A program made the position numbers and the translations under genes. A DNA stretch of 64,000 nt, from the NCBI GenBank assembly GCA_965222015.1, contig CBDCTL010000024.1, forward strand, positions 2,006,521 through 2,070,520. The letters run 5' to 3'. This stretch comes from JANQPX01 sp965222015. Its GTDB lineage: Bacteria; Pseudomonadota; Alphaproteobacteria; Geminicoccales; Geminicoccaceae. Positions within the stretch are counted from its first letter, which is position 1. Every line of letters starts with the position of its first letter. This document shows positions 37,613 to 45,416 of this stretch, in pieces. The notes beneath the pieces were generated by a model, which saw nothing but the letters and a program-made list of their open reading frames with translations, was not told where the DNA came from and ran no database searches.

Positions 37613-39442
37613 ATGGTATCGAAAAGTAGGTCCTATACAGTGAGCATTACAACCTATCTGAGCCACAGCTACCGCCCAGAAGACCAGGACACGAATAGAG
37701 CTATTTGGCGTTACCTAAACGCCTTCGGCTTTTCTTTTTTTGTCGACCCGCCATCCGTCTCGCACCAGACTGTCCATCTTGAGAAGCGTATGCTGGAAAG
37801 CAGCTGCTTTGTCGCTATCGTTCCTTATCGCCCCGATTCGCCGATATTTAAAGCATCTCCCTACATGCTCTACGAAATCGGCCTCGCTGTTCAGGCGCGG
37901 CGGCCGAAACTCGTCTTTCACGAGGATCGCATCGGTGAGTCCACGCCGCTCTTCAAGGATCTCGATCCCTTGGAAAGCATTCGGTATTACCCTGAGGGGC
38001 TCGATGAGATCGAGCGTGAAATTCGCTATAAGCTCACGGAGCTGACCCATCGCGCGCTTTCGGCCGACTATGTGAGGCGCAAGCCCAGCCGAGTGATTGG
38101 TGTCTTGGAGTCCACGAACTTTCAGAGCGATACGCCGGCCTGGCAAGGGCTGCGGGCCGCGGCGGCTCATCACGACCTTGATCTTCGGACGATCACGACG
38201 GACTTCGAGCACAATGCGCTCTTCCTTCAGGAAGTTGACGCGTGCGACGCTGTCGTCTTCGATGCGCGCTCAGGCGAGTTGGCAGATTGGATGGTCACCT
38301 GCCTGCTTCTTCGGCCGATTCCCAGTGTAAAAACAGTTCACCTGGCGCCTGGCGACCGCGTGAATGGCCTCGATCTCCCTCAGATCGTGGCCGGAACGAA
38401 GATGGATCCCACCGAACCGACACCCGAACACATCGTGTTTTGGCGGTGCGTCGAAGACCTTGAAGAACAGCTCCTCGATTCCTTCGGTCGCATCCTCGAA
38501 AGAGCGCCGAACCTAGTGCATCACGCTGGGCAAAATTCCCGGCGAGGCCCGAAGAAGTTGATCGGGAAACGGAAAAACGGCGCTGCGACTGGCTCATCAG
38601 CCAAAGACCGCGCTGCGCTGAGTGAAGATTCGGGCCTTGCCTACTTCTATAGCATTGGACGCCCGAAAGCTCGCTTTTTTCTCAGCAATAGTGGTGCGCA
38701 GAACCGGGTCGTGGAGAAAATCATCCCGCTATTCCAGCGGTACAATATCGAGGTCTTTCACTACAAGAAGGATATCGATACGGGTGACCTGTGGATGGAT
38801 CGTCTCGAGCACGAACTCAGCATCTGCAGCGGCGTTATTGCGCTGATTGATCAGTCTTTCTGGAAAAGCGTTTATTGCGCTCGTGAGATTGAGAGGGCCA
38901 TCGCTAGGAAGAATGAGGAGACGGAACTTTTTTTACTTAACCCCTACAACATCAGTGGCGCCGATGTAAAACAACTAGAGAGATACAACGCTGCCGATTT
39001 CGATCCGGAAAACGATGATGACTATCTTGGGCTTGTCGAGAAGGTGCATGAATGGCTCTTGGACAGGAAAGAGGAACATCCCGTGCAGCGGCGATCGATT
39101 CTGCCAGGCAGCACGCGGGAATGGGTCATCGATTTGATCCGGCGGACGGAGATGGATGTGCTGCGGCATGCATGCAAGACGTGGGACATTCCGGCGGAGC
39201 GCATGGAGAGGGTCAGGGCGCTCGCGTCGGAGCACGCTGCAGGCATTCTATCCCGCCGCTCCGTGGCGATGCTCCTCGATCGGCTTCAGCCACTGACTTC
39301 ATCAGCGGCCGCAGGATACAGGCAGAACCGCCACCCGCTGCTGTCTTTCCTCGGGACCGTTCGAGACGCCTCTTCCCCGTCTGACCGTGATGATATGACG
39401 GACCTGTTGAAACGACTGGACCAGCTGCCGCTCGATGTCTGA
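37613..39442 (+). CDS. Double TIR-domain protein with C-terminal helical domain
   Basis: A 609-residue protein. Residues 9-135 form a first TIR-like fold (ITTYLSHSYRPEDQ; SSCFVAIVPY; SPYMLYEIGLA with Glu88 in the catalytic place). Residues 157-300 look Rossmann-like (VIGVLESTNFQ; DACDAVVFDARSG). Residues 352-480 form a second, more typical TIR domain (ARFFLSNSGAQNR; DIDTGDLWMDRLEHELSIC; VIALIDQSFWKSVYCAREIE) with Glu425 as candidate catalytic residue. The C-terminal 110 residues are helical and may be an effector-associated or oligomerisation domain. Bacterial TIR domains cleave NAD+ to nicotinamide and ADP-ribose or cyclic ADP-ribose, usually in anti-phage defence. Its stop overlaps the RyR gene by 8 bp. 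Confidence 0.85.
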   Translation: MVSKSRSYTVSITTYLSHSYRPEDQDTNRAIWRYLNAFGFSFFVDPPSVSHQTVHLEKRMLESSCFVAIVPYRPDSPIFKASPYMLYEIGLAVQARRPKLVFHEDRIGESTPLFKDLDPLESIRYYPEGLDEIEREIRYKLTELTHRALSADYVRRKPSRVIGVLESTNFQSDTPAWQGLRAAAAHHDLDLRTITTDFEHNALFLQEVDACDAVVFDARSGELADWMVTCLLLRPIPSVKTVHLAPGDRVNGLDLPQIVAGTKMDPTEPTPEHIVFWRCVEDLEEQLLDSFGRILERAPNLVHHAGQNSRRGPKKLIGKRKNGAATGSSAKDRAALSEDSGLAYFYSIGRPKARFFLSNSGAQNRVVEKIIPLFQRYNIEVFHYKKDIDTGDLWMDRLEHELSICSGVIALIDQSFWKSVYCAREIERAIARKNEETELFLLNPYNISGADVKQLERYNAADFDPENDDDYLGLVEKVHEWLLDRKEEHPVQRRSILPGSTREWVIDLIRRTEMDVLRHACKTWDIPAERMERVRALASEHAAGILSRRSVAMLLDRLQPLTSSAAAGYRQNRHPLLSFLGTVRDASSPSDRDDMTDLLKRLDQLPLDV

Positions 39443-39747
39443 CGAAACAGCCTCACTTCCTGCCTATGATCCGCAACCGGACGACTTCAGCCGCATCGAG
39501 TTGCCGGACGACCTGAACGCCATCCTGGAGCAACTTGCGAAACATAATCACGATGCATGGGGCCCGAGCCAAGATTCAGATGGGATACCGCTTCGGTTCG
39601 GAGACCGATGATCAGGCCAAGACACACAAGCATCTTGTGCCCTACGAAGATTTAGACGACGACGTAAAGGAACTGGACCGGAAGACGGCGAGGCGCATCA
39701 TCCAGGTGCTGCTAGGACTCGGCTACCGTATCGTGCATTGTGAATGA
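39435..39747 (+). pseudogene. RyR-domain protein gene with one frameshift
   Basis: The start ATG lies inside the end of the TIR gene. The first frame gives MSDETASLPAYD...ILEQLAKHNHDAWG and the next frame continues RAKIQMGYRFGSETDDQAKT, then HLVPYEDLDDDVKELDRKTA and a C-terminal LLGLGYRI. Joined, this is a complete RyR (ryanodine receptor) domain of about 75 residues: HDxW, GYRFG, DDxxKTHxxLVPY and ELDRxTA are its conserved sites. The break is in TGGGGCCCGAGCC (near 39564), where one C too many explains it. It could be a real mutation, a sequencing error or programmed slippage. The rest of the gene has no stop. Confidence 0.8.
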
Positions 39748-39813
39748 TGCATGTCGGCAAGAGCCGTTCGGGCTCGATGCGCCGTGCCAAACCTGACTGA
39801 CTGAAGGCCTGCC

Positions 39814-40407
39814 ATGAATAATGCTGATGACGAGACGAGAGCGGTTCGGGTCGAGGGTGAAGAGGACATTTTCAACGACTTCTTTCGCATCAAGGCCGCA
39901 ACGGTTCAGGTCAAGCGTTCCCGAGGCGGCTGGACGGAACCGAGACGGATGCTGTCGTTTGAGCGCGGCGACGCTGTTGCCGCTGTCATGCTTGACCGTG
40001 ATCGCGACAAGGTCGTGCTGATCCGCCAATTCCGCTACCCGACGGCGGCCAATGGCCATGGCTGGGTCGACGAACTTGTTGCTGGCATGCTGCCTAAGCA
40101 TGAGACGCCGGAACAGGCAATGCGCCGAGAGATCTTCGAAGAGACGGGCTACGAAGCGGGGTTGGTCACCCCGCTTACAACCTTCTATGTTTCGCCCGGT
40201 GGCTCGTCCGAGCGCATCCTGCTCTTCTATGCGGAGATCGATCTCGACATCCGCCCCGGACCTGGCGGCGGGCTGCCGCATACGGGTGAAGAGATCGAGC
40301 TGCTGACGCTGGACAGGGCGACTGCTTTCGAGCAGGTCCGGGACGGCCGTATCGTGGACGCAAAGACGATCATCGGGCTGCAGTGGCTGATGCTCTCGAA
40401 GCTCTGA
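39814..40407 (+). CDS. Nudix hydrolase, ADP-ribose pyrophosphatase type
   Basis: A 197-residue protein. The Nudix box is complete at residues 91-113: Gly91, Glu97, then REIFEETGY, matching GX5EX7REUXEEXGU. Preceding VVLIRQFRYPT...WVDELVAG is the pattern of the ADP-ribose pyrophosphatase (NudF/YffH-like) subgroup, which splits ADP-ribose or GDP-sugars to AMP or GMP. It lies 66 bp after the RyR gene in the same direction. In this setting it is likely to consume the ADP-ribose made by the TIR protein, either as part of the signal or as protection. The functional link is inference. Confidence 0.9.
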   Translation: MNNADDETRAVRVEGEEDIFNDFFRIKAATVQVKRSRGGWTEPRRMLSFERGDAVAAVMLDRDRDKVVLIRQFRYPTAANGHGWVDELVAGMLPKHETPEQAMRREIFEETGYEAGLVTPLTTFYVSPGGSSERILLFYAEIDLDIRPGPGGGLPHTGEEIELLTLDRATAFEQVRDGRIVDAKTIIGLQWLMLSKL

Positions 40408-40527
40408 TCCCAACAACGCGCTTAGTACATCAATCCAAAAATGGCGACCAGCGAATTTTGGAAAAATTGACGCAAACAGAAAAGGTATAGAGCAGCCGCA
40501 CATCAATCATGTGAAGACGTCGTTGCG

Positions 40528-41289
40528 CTAGGAAAGTGGCCAGCGGCGTTCGAGCACGTCGAGGACGAGATGGACCAACTCGTCCGGACGATTGGTCAGG
40601 CCGAATGCTGTTGTTCCATCATTTGCGGCCGGAAGCGGCTCGCCTTCGTCGATTCTCGTAATGTAGTAGATTATTGGGATGTCGATGTCGTGGTCTGCAA
40701 ACTCATCCAATAGAGCGAGGCCGTTTGGTTGCCCGTCGGGTCTGCTGATGTCCGAGATGACGACATGCGCTCTGAGGTCACCGGACCTGAGCCGGTCGGT
40801 GGCGGCTTGGTTGGTAACAAGTTGAACGACTTGCAGTCCGAGCTCCTTGAGCGTTTGCACTTCGTGCAGGTTGTTGTCCGGCAAATCATCGACCCACAGC
40901 ACTGTACGACCTTTGAGCACATCGATCATATGTGCGGCACGCTTGATTGCCCGGCGCTCATCATCTTCCGTGATCTTAATTTTTTTTTTGTCGCCGGAGA
41001 CCGTGGTCTTGATCCGCGTTTCAAGACCGACTGCCTTGCTGAGCTGCTCTTTGGCATTCAGCTGAACCTCGACGCCCATCATCTTGAGTCCGGACACACG
41101 CTCCAGAATGTCGACCAGGCTCTTGCGGTTAAAATAGACAATGGCGATGATGATCAGCACCATAATCGGACCCTGAAGATGCTCGACCAGGGGCACCCAA
41201 TCCGGTCCTCGTGCCGCCGCTTTTTCGGCAGCTAGCTGAGCTGCTTTCGCTGCTTCAACGGCAAATTGCAACGCTTCTGATTCATCCAT
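40528..41289 (-). CDS. Membrane-anchored receiver-like protein
   Basis: A 253-residue protein, convergent with the Nudix gene. Residues 1-28 are Ala/Glu-rich and helical; residues 41-53 form a single hydrophobic span (IMVLIIIAIVYF). A linker with MMGVEVQLNAKEQL follows. Residues 128-248 look like a response-regulator receiver fold: TVLWVDDLPDNN with the acidic pair D134/D135, VVISDISRPDG with Asp180 in the phospho-acceptor place, and PIIYYIT. The usual Lys after the fifth strand is not evident, so phosphorylation may be lost. No DNA-binding domain is present. It may sense or report on the TIR system at the membrane; that is speculative. Confidence 0.75.
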   Translation of the reverse strand: MDESEALQFAVEAAKAAQLAAEKAAARGPDWVPLVEHLQGPIMVLIIIAIVYFNRKSLVDILERVSGLKMMGVEVQLNAKEQLSKAVGLETRIKTTVSGDKKKIKITEDDERRAIKRAAHMIDVLKGRTVLWVDDLPDNNLHEVQTLKELGLQVVQLVTNQAATDRLRSGDLRAHVVISDISRPDGQPNGLALLDEFADHDIDIPIIYYITRIDEGEPLPAANDGTTAFGLTNRPDELVHLVLDVLERRWPLS

Positions 41290-41467
41290 CTTAAATACCC
41301 CAGGTCGAGTTGCTGTCTCTTTATAAAAACTTTAGCTTATAAAAGCCAATTTGCTTGTGGCTTCTTCCGCTATACCCGTTAGGCTATTGGATAGCGCTAC
41401 TCTACATCAGAATCCAGAATTCACGCTGCGACTTCGAACAATCCCAGCAAGTATCGTTGGCATCGTT

Positions 41468-41479
41468 CCCCCGCAACCA
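41468..41479 (+). pseudogene. tRNA-fMet 3' end (right junction of the island)
   Basis: CCCCCGCAACCA is the acceptor 3' strand and CCA end that the tRNA-fMet at 34609-34676 lacks. Joined at the shared C residues the two parts give a standard 77-nt initiator tRNA, with CCCCGC pairing to GCGGGG and the initiator C1-A72 mismatch. The 246 bases that follow up to the IS110 gene hold no recognisable gene. Confidence 0.85.
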
Positions 41480-41725
41480 TGTGTGGGCGGCCCGTTTGTT
41501 GCAAGGGTTTCGTTCGTTTTCGACGCGGTGAGCTCGGTGCTGCCATGTGTCCGGCCTTCTGACGCGGACCCATGGCCGCTGGCCTTGATGAAATCCGCCG
41601 GATCCAGCCTCCGATCAACGAAGCGCTCATGACAGAGCATGGTTGCGGACGAAGTGTCTGGTCCTTTGGGGCTCATGGCGTGTTCATCATTCGAAACGAC
41701 CTTGCAAACCTGGTTGTTGTTCTCC

Positions 41726-42745
41726 CTACGCCGCCTTGATCTTGAAGGTCTCGCCTCTCACCATGATCGCCCAGGCGATGCGCGCCATCTTGTTGGCAAG
41801 CGCTACCGTGACCAGGCGTGGCGGCTTCTTCTCGAGTAAAGCCAGGACCCAGGCGTTGTTCGCCGTCGCTTTCTTATTGACGACGCCAAGCACCGACGTG
41901 GCGCCGATCACCAGAAGCTGGCGCAGGTAGCGATCTCCCTGCTTGGAGATCTTGCCGAGCCGTTCCTTGCCGCCGCTCGAGTTCTGCCTTGGAACCACGC
42001 CGAGCCAGGCGGCAAGATGGCGTCCAGATTTGAACTGATGGGGATCGGCGATGGTCGCCGACATTGCTGAGGCCGTAATCGGTCCGATGCCGGGAATGGT
42101 GGCGAGGCGACGGCTTTCTGGATTCTTACGGTGCCATCGCCTGATCTCTTTCTCGAGCTTGTCGATCCCGAGTTTCAGAGCCTTCAGCTGCTGGACGATG
42201 GTCGACAGTCCGGTGACTGCAGCAGCCGGCAGAGCACCTGCCGCCTTGTCCTCGACCATGGCCGCCAGCTTGGCGACGTTCTCGATGCCCTTGGCGACGA
42301 CGATACCGAACTCGGCGAAGTGGCTGCGCAGGGCGTTCACCAGCATGGTGCGCTGGCGGATCAGCAGGCTTCGTGTCCGGTGCAGCACCAGCACGCTCTG
42401 CTGCTCCGTCCCCTTGATCGCAACGAAACGCATCGAGGGACGGGTCGCCGCCTCGCAGATCGCTTCGGCGTCGGCCGCGTCATTTTTCTGCCGCTTGACA
42501 TACGGTTTCACGTAGTGCGGCGGCATCAGACGCACGTCGTGGCCGAGACGCCTGATCTCACGCGCCCAATGATGCGCGCTGCAGCAGGCTTCCATGCCGA
42601 CCACGCAAGGCGGGAGGCTGGCAAAGAACTCCAGCAGCTTGTTGCGGCGCATTTGTCTGCGGATGACGACCTTCCCGTCGCGGTCGACGCCGTGCACCTG
42701 AAACAGGTTCTTTGCCAGATCGAGACCGATTGTCGAAACGTCCAT
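41726..42745 (-). CDS. IS110 family transposase
   Basis: A 339-residue transposase, apparently intact. The N-terminal RuvC-like DEDD domain has Asp9 in STIGLDLAKN, Glu in VVGMEACCSAHHWA and two Asp in KNDAADAEAICEA. The C-terminal Transposase_20 part has LATIPGIGPITASAMSA and FKSGRHLAAWLGVVPRQNSSGGK with the conserved catalytic Ser (NSSGGK). The start is MDVSTIGLD; six codons upstream is another ATG. IS110 enzymes act with a structured bridge RNA. The element has interrupted a serine-recombinase fragment whose remains lie at 42826-43010. Confidence 0.93.
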   Translation of the reverse strand: MDVSTIGLDLAKNLFQVHGVDRDGKVVIRRQMRRNKLLEFFASLPPCVVGMEACCSAHHWAREIRRLGHDVRLMPPHYVKPYVKRQKNDAADAEAICEAATRPSMRFVAIKGTEQQSVLVLHRTRSLLIRQRTMLVNALRSHFAEFGIVVAKGIENVAKLAAMVEDKAAGALPAAAVTGLSTIVQQLKALKLGIDKLEKEIRRWHRKNPESRRLATIPGIGPITASAMSATIADPHQFKSGRHLAAWLGVVPRQNSSGGKERLGKISKQGDRYLRQLLVIGATSVLGVVNKKATANNAWVLALLEKKPPRLVTVALANKMARIAWAIMVRGETFKIKAA

Positions 42746-42768
42746 TGATGCTGGCTCCCTCATGAGCG

Positions 42769-42814
42769 CGGCCCCATCGCCGCCAACGGCATTCTGATGC
42801 CGTTCGAGGGGCCG
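42769..42814 (-). ncRNA. Structured 5' end of IS110 (candidate bridge RNA segment)
   Basis: Just upstream of the transposase lies a nested hairpin: outer stem CGGCCCC/GGGGCCG, inner stem AACGGCAT/ATGCCGTT with a TCTG loop. Members of the IS110 group encode their bridge RNA in the non-coding end upstream of the transposase, so this is the expected place. The limits of the RNA and its target and donor loops are not determined. Confidence 0.4.
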
Positions 42815-42825
42815 CCCACACCATC

Positions 42826-43010
42826 AACGTTACTTGCGAAACCAGAACATCCGTTCCCGTTCCAGCCGCTGCGCTCCTGGCCAGCGGCTTTGTCTTGTTC
42901 TGCGCCAGGGTTAGGATGCCGGCGAGATCGCCCTTGAGGTAGACTGACAGCTCGCCGTCCTCGGGTGTCAAAACGATGGCATCGATCAACGTCCGAAGGA
43001 TCGTAACCAT
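42826..43010 (-). pseudogene. Serine recombinase C-terminal fragment
   Basis: The minus strand reads VTILRTLIDAIVLTPEDGEL and SVYLKGDLAGILTLAQNKTK, the normal C-terminal end of large serine recombinases. It lacks everything upstream and is cut downstream by the IS110 element. The first ten residues are nearly identical to the end of the island's own recombinase (34664-36192), which stops at LIDAIVLT. It may derive from a related element that once used this locus. Confidence 0.7.
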
Positions 43011-43060
43011 TCGGCGTGGGCCGCCTTTGATTCCTGCGTGATCTGTTGCTGAGTGTCCTT

Positions 43061-43308
43061 ATGACTAGACATACGGATAGTGCGCAGGTTTGTCGTCTCG
43101 AAGTGGTGTACACCGGCCGTCGGCGACGTCGTTGGAGCTTTGAGGAGAAGCTTCGGATCGTCGAGGAGAGCCATCAAGGCCATCGGCAAGTGTCGGCGAC
43201 GGCGCGCCGGCATGGGATTTCGGCCTCCCTGCTGTTTTCCTGGCGGCGGGATTTTCGTGAAGGGCGTCTTGGTGGCGGCGATTTTCCGGATTTGGTGCCG
43301 GCGGTCGG
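43061..43308 (+). pseudogene. IS66 family TnpA (accessory protein), 3'-truncated
   Basis: About 82 residues of an IS66 TnpA (helix-turn-helix accessory protein): RRRRWSFEEKLRIVEESHQG, ATARRHGISASLLFSWRRDF and a C-terminal PDLVPAV. The normal protein continues for some 50 residues; here the IS21 element begins after PAV. No IS66 tnpB follows. A decayed IS66-type tnpC lies 5 kb away at 48085-49286 on the opposite strand. Confidence 0.8.
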
Positions 43309-43367
43309 TGCTAGACGAATTTGTCCCATTTGTGGCGAACGAAAATGTCTCAGTCCGAGCGCTGAGT

Positions 43368-43399
43368 CGGTACCCCTGGGGCTAGCCCCAGGGGTACCG
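43368..43399. repeat. 32-nt perfect palindrome
   Basis: CGGTACCCCTGGGGC followed by TA and its exact mirror complement, without any mismatch. It lies in the left non-coding end of IS21, 54 bases before istA. It could block read-through transcription into istA or be a separately inserted palindrome like those in istB. Confidence 0.85.
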
Positions 43400-43452
43400 G
43401 CGGCAGCCAAAATCCACCCTTAGTCTCTCGGCAGAAAGACCGGGAGAGGTGG

Positions 43453-44703
43453 GTGGTTTCGCTGAGAGATGTCGTCATGATCCATGATCTGAAGAAGCAG
43501 GGACTATCGAGCACGGCGATCGCAGGACAACTTGGCATCAGGCGGCGCACGGTGACGCGGCGATTGCAGCAGGGGCTGGAGATGCCGGTTTATGGGCCGA
43601 GAGCGCCGAAGCCGCGGCTGCTCGAGCCCTTTGAAGCCTATCTCCGGGAGCGGGTGACCGCCTGGCCGGATCTTTCGGGCAAACGGCTGCTGCGGGAGAT
43701 CAAGGAGCGGGGCCACACGGGCGACTGTTCAGCGGTGACCGACTTTCTGCGTGAGGTCAGGCCGCCGTCGGTCCAGCTTCACGAGCGCCGCTACGAGACG
43801 CCGCCCGGCAAGCGGGCCCAGGTCGATTTTGCGTATTTCGAGGTCGAGTTCACCGATGCACCCGGCGTGAAGCAGGTGGTCTGGCTGTTCACCCCCCGGA
43901 AAGGCTTTAGGGTGCTGGGCTACAGCCGTTTCTTGTGGGGCCGGTACTGCCCGAACCAGAAGCTTGCGGCTGTCCTGCGTTGCCATGTCGATGCCTTCGC
44001 CGATCTCGGCGGCGTGCCGGAGGAGATCCTCTATGACCGCATGAAGACCGCGGTCATCGGCGCCGACGAGGACGATGCCGTGGCCTACAATCCGTCCCTG
44101 GTCGCGCTTGCCAACCACTATGGCTATCAGCCCAGAGCCTGCCGGCCGTACCGGGCCAAAACGAAAGGTAAGGTCGAGCGCCCCTATCGCTATGTGCGCC
44201 AGGATTTCTTCATGGCCCGCAGCTTTCGGAACCTCGATGATCTGAACGCTCAGTTCGGCGCCTGGCTGGCCGAGATCGCCAATCCCAGGCGCCATGCCAC
44301 GACCCGACGGGTCGTGGCTGAGGCCTTTGCTGAGGAGAAGCTTCAGACACCGCCCGCGATCCCGTACAGCGCTGCGATCACCGTCGAGCGCCGGATCAGC
44401 CGCGACGGCATGGTTTCCGTCGACGGCAATCTCTGCAGCGTGCCGGACAGCACCAGGCGCCGGACGGTCGAGGTTCAGGTCTATCCCAAAGAGATCCGGA
44501 TCTTCGAGGCTGGTCAGCGGATCGCCTGTCATCCTGTTCTGCAAGGCAAACATCAAAGCCGCCTCGATCCCAGCCACCGGCAAGCGCCGCCGAGGCAGCA
44601 GGCGGTCGAGATCGATCCACGGCCCGATCGAGGTGTCACCAAACGACCCTTGACCTTCTACGATGCCGTGGCCCAGCGACTTGCGTCGGAGGCGGTGCGA
44701 TGA
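43453..44703 (+). CDS. istA: IS21 transposase IstA
   Basis: A 416-residue DDE transposase. The N-terminal helix-turn-helix (IAGQLGIRRRTVTRRLQQGL) binds the ends; the catalytic core has Asp in AQVDFAYFEVEF, Asp in EEILYDRMKTAV and Glu in KTKGKVERPYRYVRQDF. The C-terminal beta-barrel part follows (RRISRDGMVSVDGNLCSVP). The frame is intact. Its stop overlaps the istB start by four bases (ATGA), as in other IS21 elements. Confidence 0.93.
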   Translation: MVSLRDVVMIHDLKKQGLSSTAIAGQLGIRRRTVTRRLQQGLEMPVYGPRAPKPRLLEPFEAYLRERVTAWPDLSGKRLLREIKERGHTGDCSAVTDFLREVRPPSVQLHERRYETPPGKRAQVDFAYFEVEFTDAPGVKQVVWLFTPRKGFRVLGYSRFLWGRYCPNQKLAAVLRCHVDAFADLGGVPEEILYDRMKTAVIGADEDDAVAYNPSLVALANHYGYQPRACRPYRAKTKGKVERPYRYVRQDFFMARSFRNLDDLNAQFGAWLAEIANPRRHATTRRVVAEAFAEEKLQTPPAIPYSAAITVERRISRDGMVSVDGNLCSVPDSTRRRTVEVQVYPKEIRIFEAGQRIACHPVLQGKHQSRLDPSHRQAPPRQQAVEIDPRPDRGVTKRPLTFYDAVAQRLASEAVR

Positions 44704-45202
44704 CCGAGATCCTGGATCGCATTGCTTCTCACCTCGTCGGTTTGCGCATGCCAAGAACCCTCGAAGCGCTCGACCATACGGTGCAGCAGATCGAAAAGGG
44801 CGAGCTCTCCGCGCTCGAGGCCATCGATACTCTGCTGGCCGAGGAACTCACCATTCGGGAGGGCCGGCGGATTGGTGTCGCCATGACCACCGCCAGGCTG
44901 ACCCCGCCCAAGACACTCGAAGGGTTCGACTTCACCTTTCAGCCGTCGCTCGATCGCGACCGCATCATGGCGCTTGCCGAGCTCGACTTCATCGATCGAG
45001 CAGAAGTCGTCCATTTTCTCGGCCCGCCCGGCACCGGCAAGTCGCATCTGGCGACAGCGCCCGGCACTGCCGCGGTCAAGGCCGGAAAGAGGTCTACCGC
45101 TGCACGCTTGCCGAACTGATCGAGGCCCTGACCCGGGCCGAGCGTGAGGGGCGCCTCATCGAAAAGATCCGCTTCTACAGCCGGGCCTCGCTCCTGATCA
45201 TC

Positions 45203-45240
45203 CCTTGCCCGGCAGGCCATGCGAAGCATGGCCGAGAGGG
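45203..45240. repeat. 38-nt palindromic insert in istB (first)
   Basis: Compared with the expected IstB reading, 38 bases stand between ATCATC and GACGAGATCGGC. They include the hairpin GGCCATGC-GAA-GCATGGCC (45215-45233). The insert shifts the frame. Confidence 0.7.
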
Positions 45241-45355
45241 GACGAGATCGGCTATCTGCCGATCACCACCGGCGGCGCCAACTTCTTTTTCCAGCTCGTC
45301 AATGCCCGCTACGAAAAGGGCGCCATGATCCTGACCAGCAATCGCGGCTTTGCCG

Positions 45356-45416
45356 CCTCCAGGCAACTTCCGTTGCCTGGTCCCTGCGGGCTCGGATCAA
45401 ACGCTTCTCGCGTTTG
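45356..45416. repeat. About 60-nt palindromic insert in istB (second)
   Basis: Between the codons for NRGFA and WGEVFG lie about 60 extra bases made of two hairpins: CCAGGCAAC-TTCC-GTTGCCTGG (45359-45380) and ATCAAACGC-TTCTC-GCGTTTGAT (45396-45418). The loops are of the TTC type, complementary to the GAA loops of the other elements. Confidence 0.7.

Larger units (their letters stand above)
34677..41467. mobile_element. Genomic island inserted in tRNA-fMet
   Basis: A 6.8-kb island whose ends are defined by the split tRNA: TACCC|GTCAGG on the left and ATCGTT|CCCCCGCAACCA on the right, with two or three C residues shared, as expected of a serine recombinase's 2-bp crossover. It holds, in order, the decayed recombinase, a small partner ORF, a non-coding stretch with two palindromic elements, a membrane protein, a double-TIR protein, a RyR gene, a Nudix hydrolase and an opposing receiver-like protein. 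Its cargo is visibly less GC-rich than the chromosome, which points to transfer. With the recombinase broken it is now fixed unless rescued in trans. Confidence 0.82.

Noticed and set aside
41407..41676. 89-residue minus-strand open frame across the right island junction
   Set aside because: It runs through the tRNA 3' end; only its last part could serve as the alternative recombinase C-terminus, so it is not annotated as a gene.
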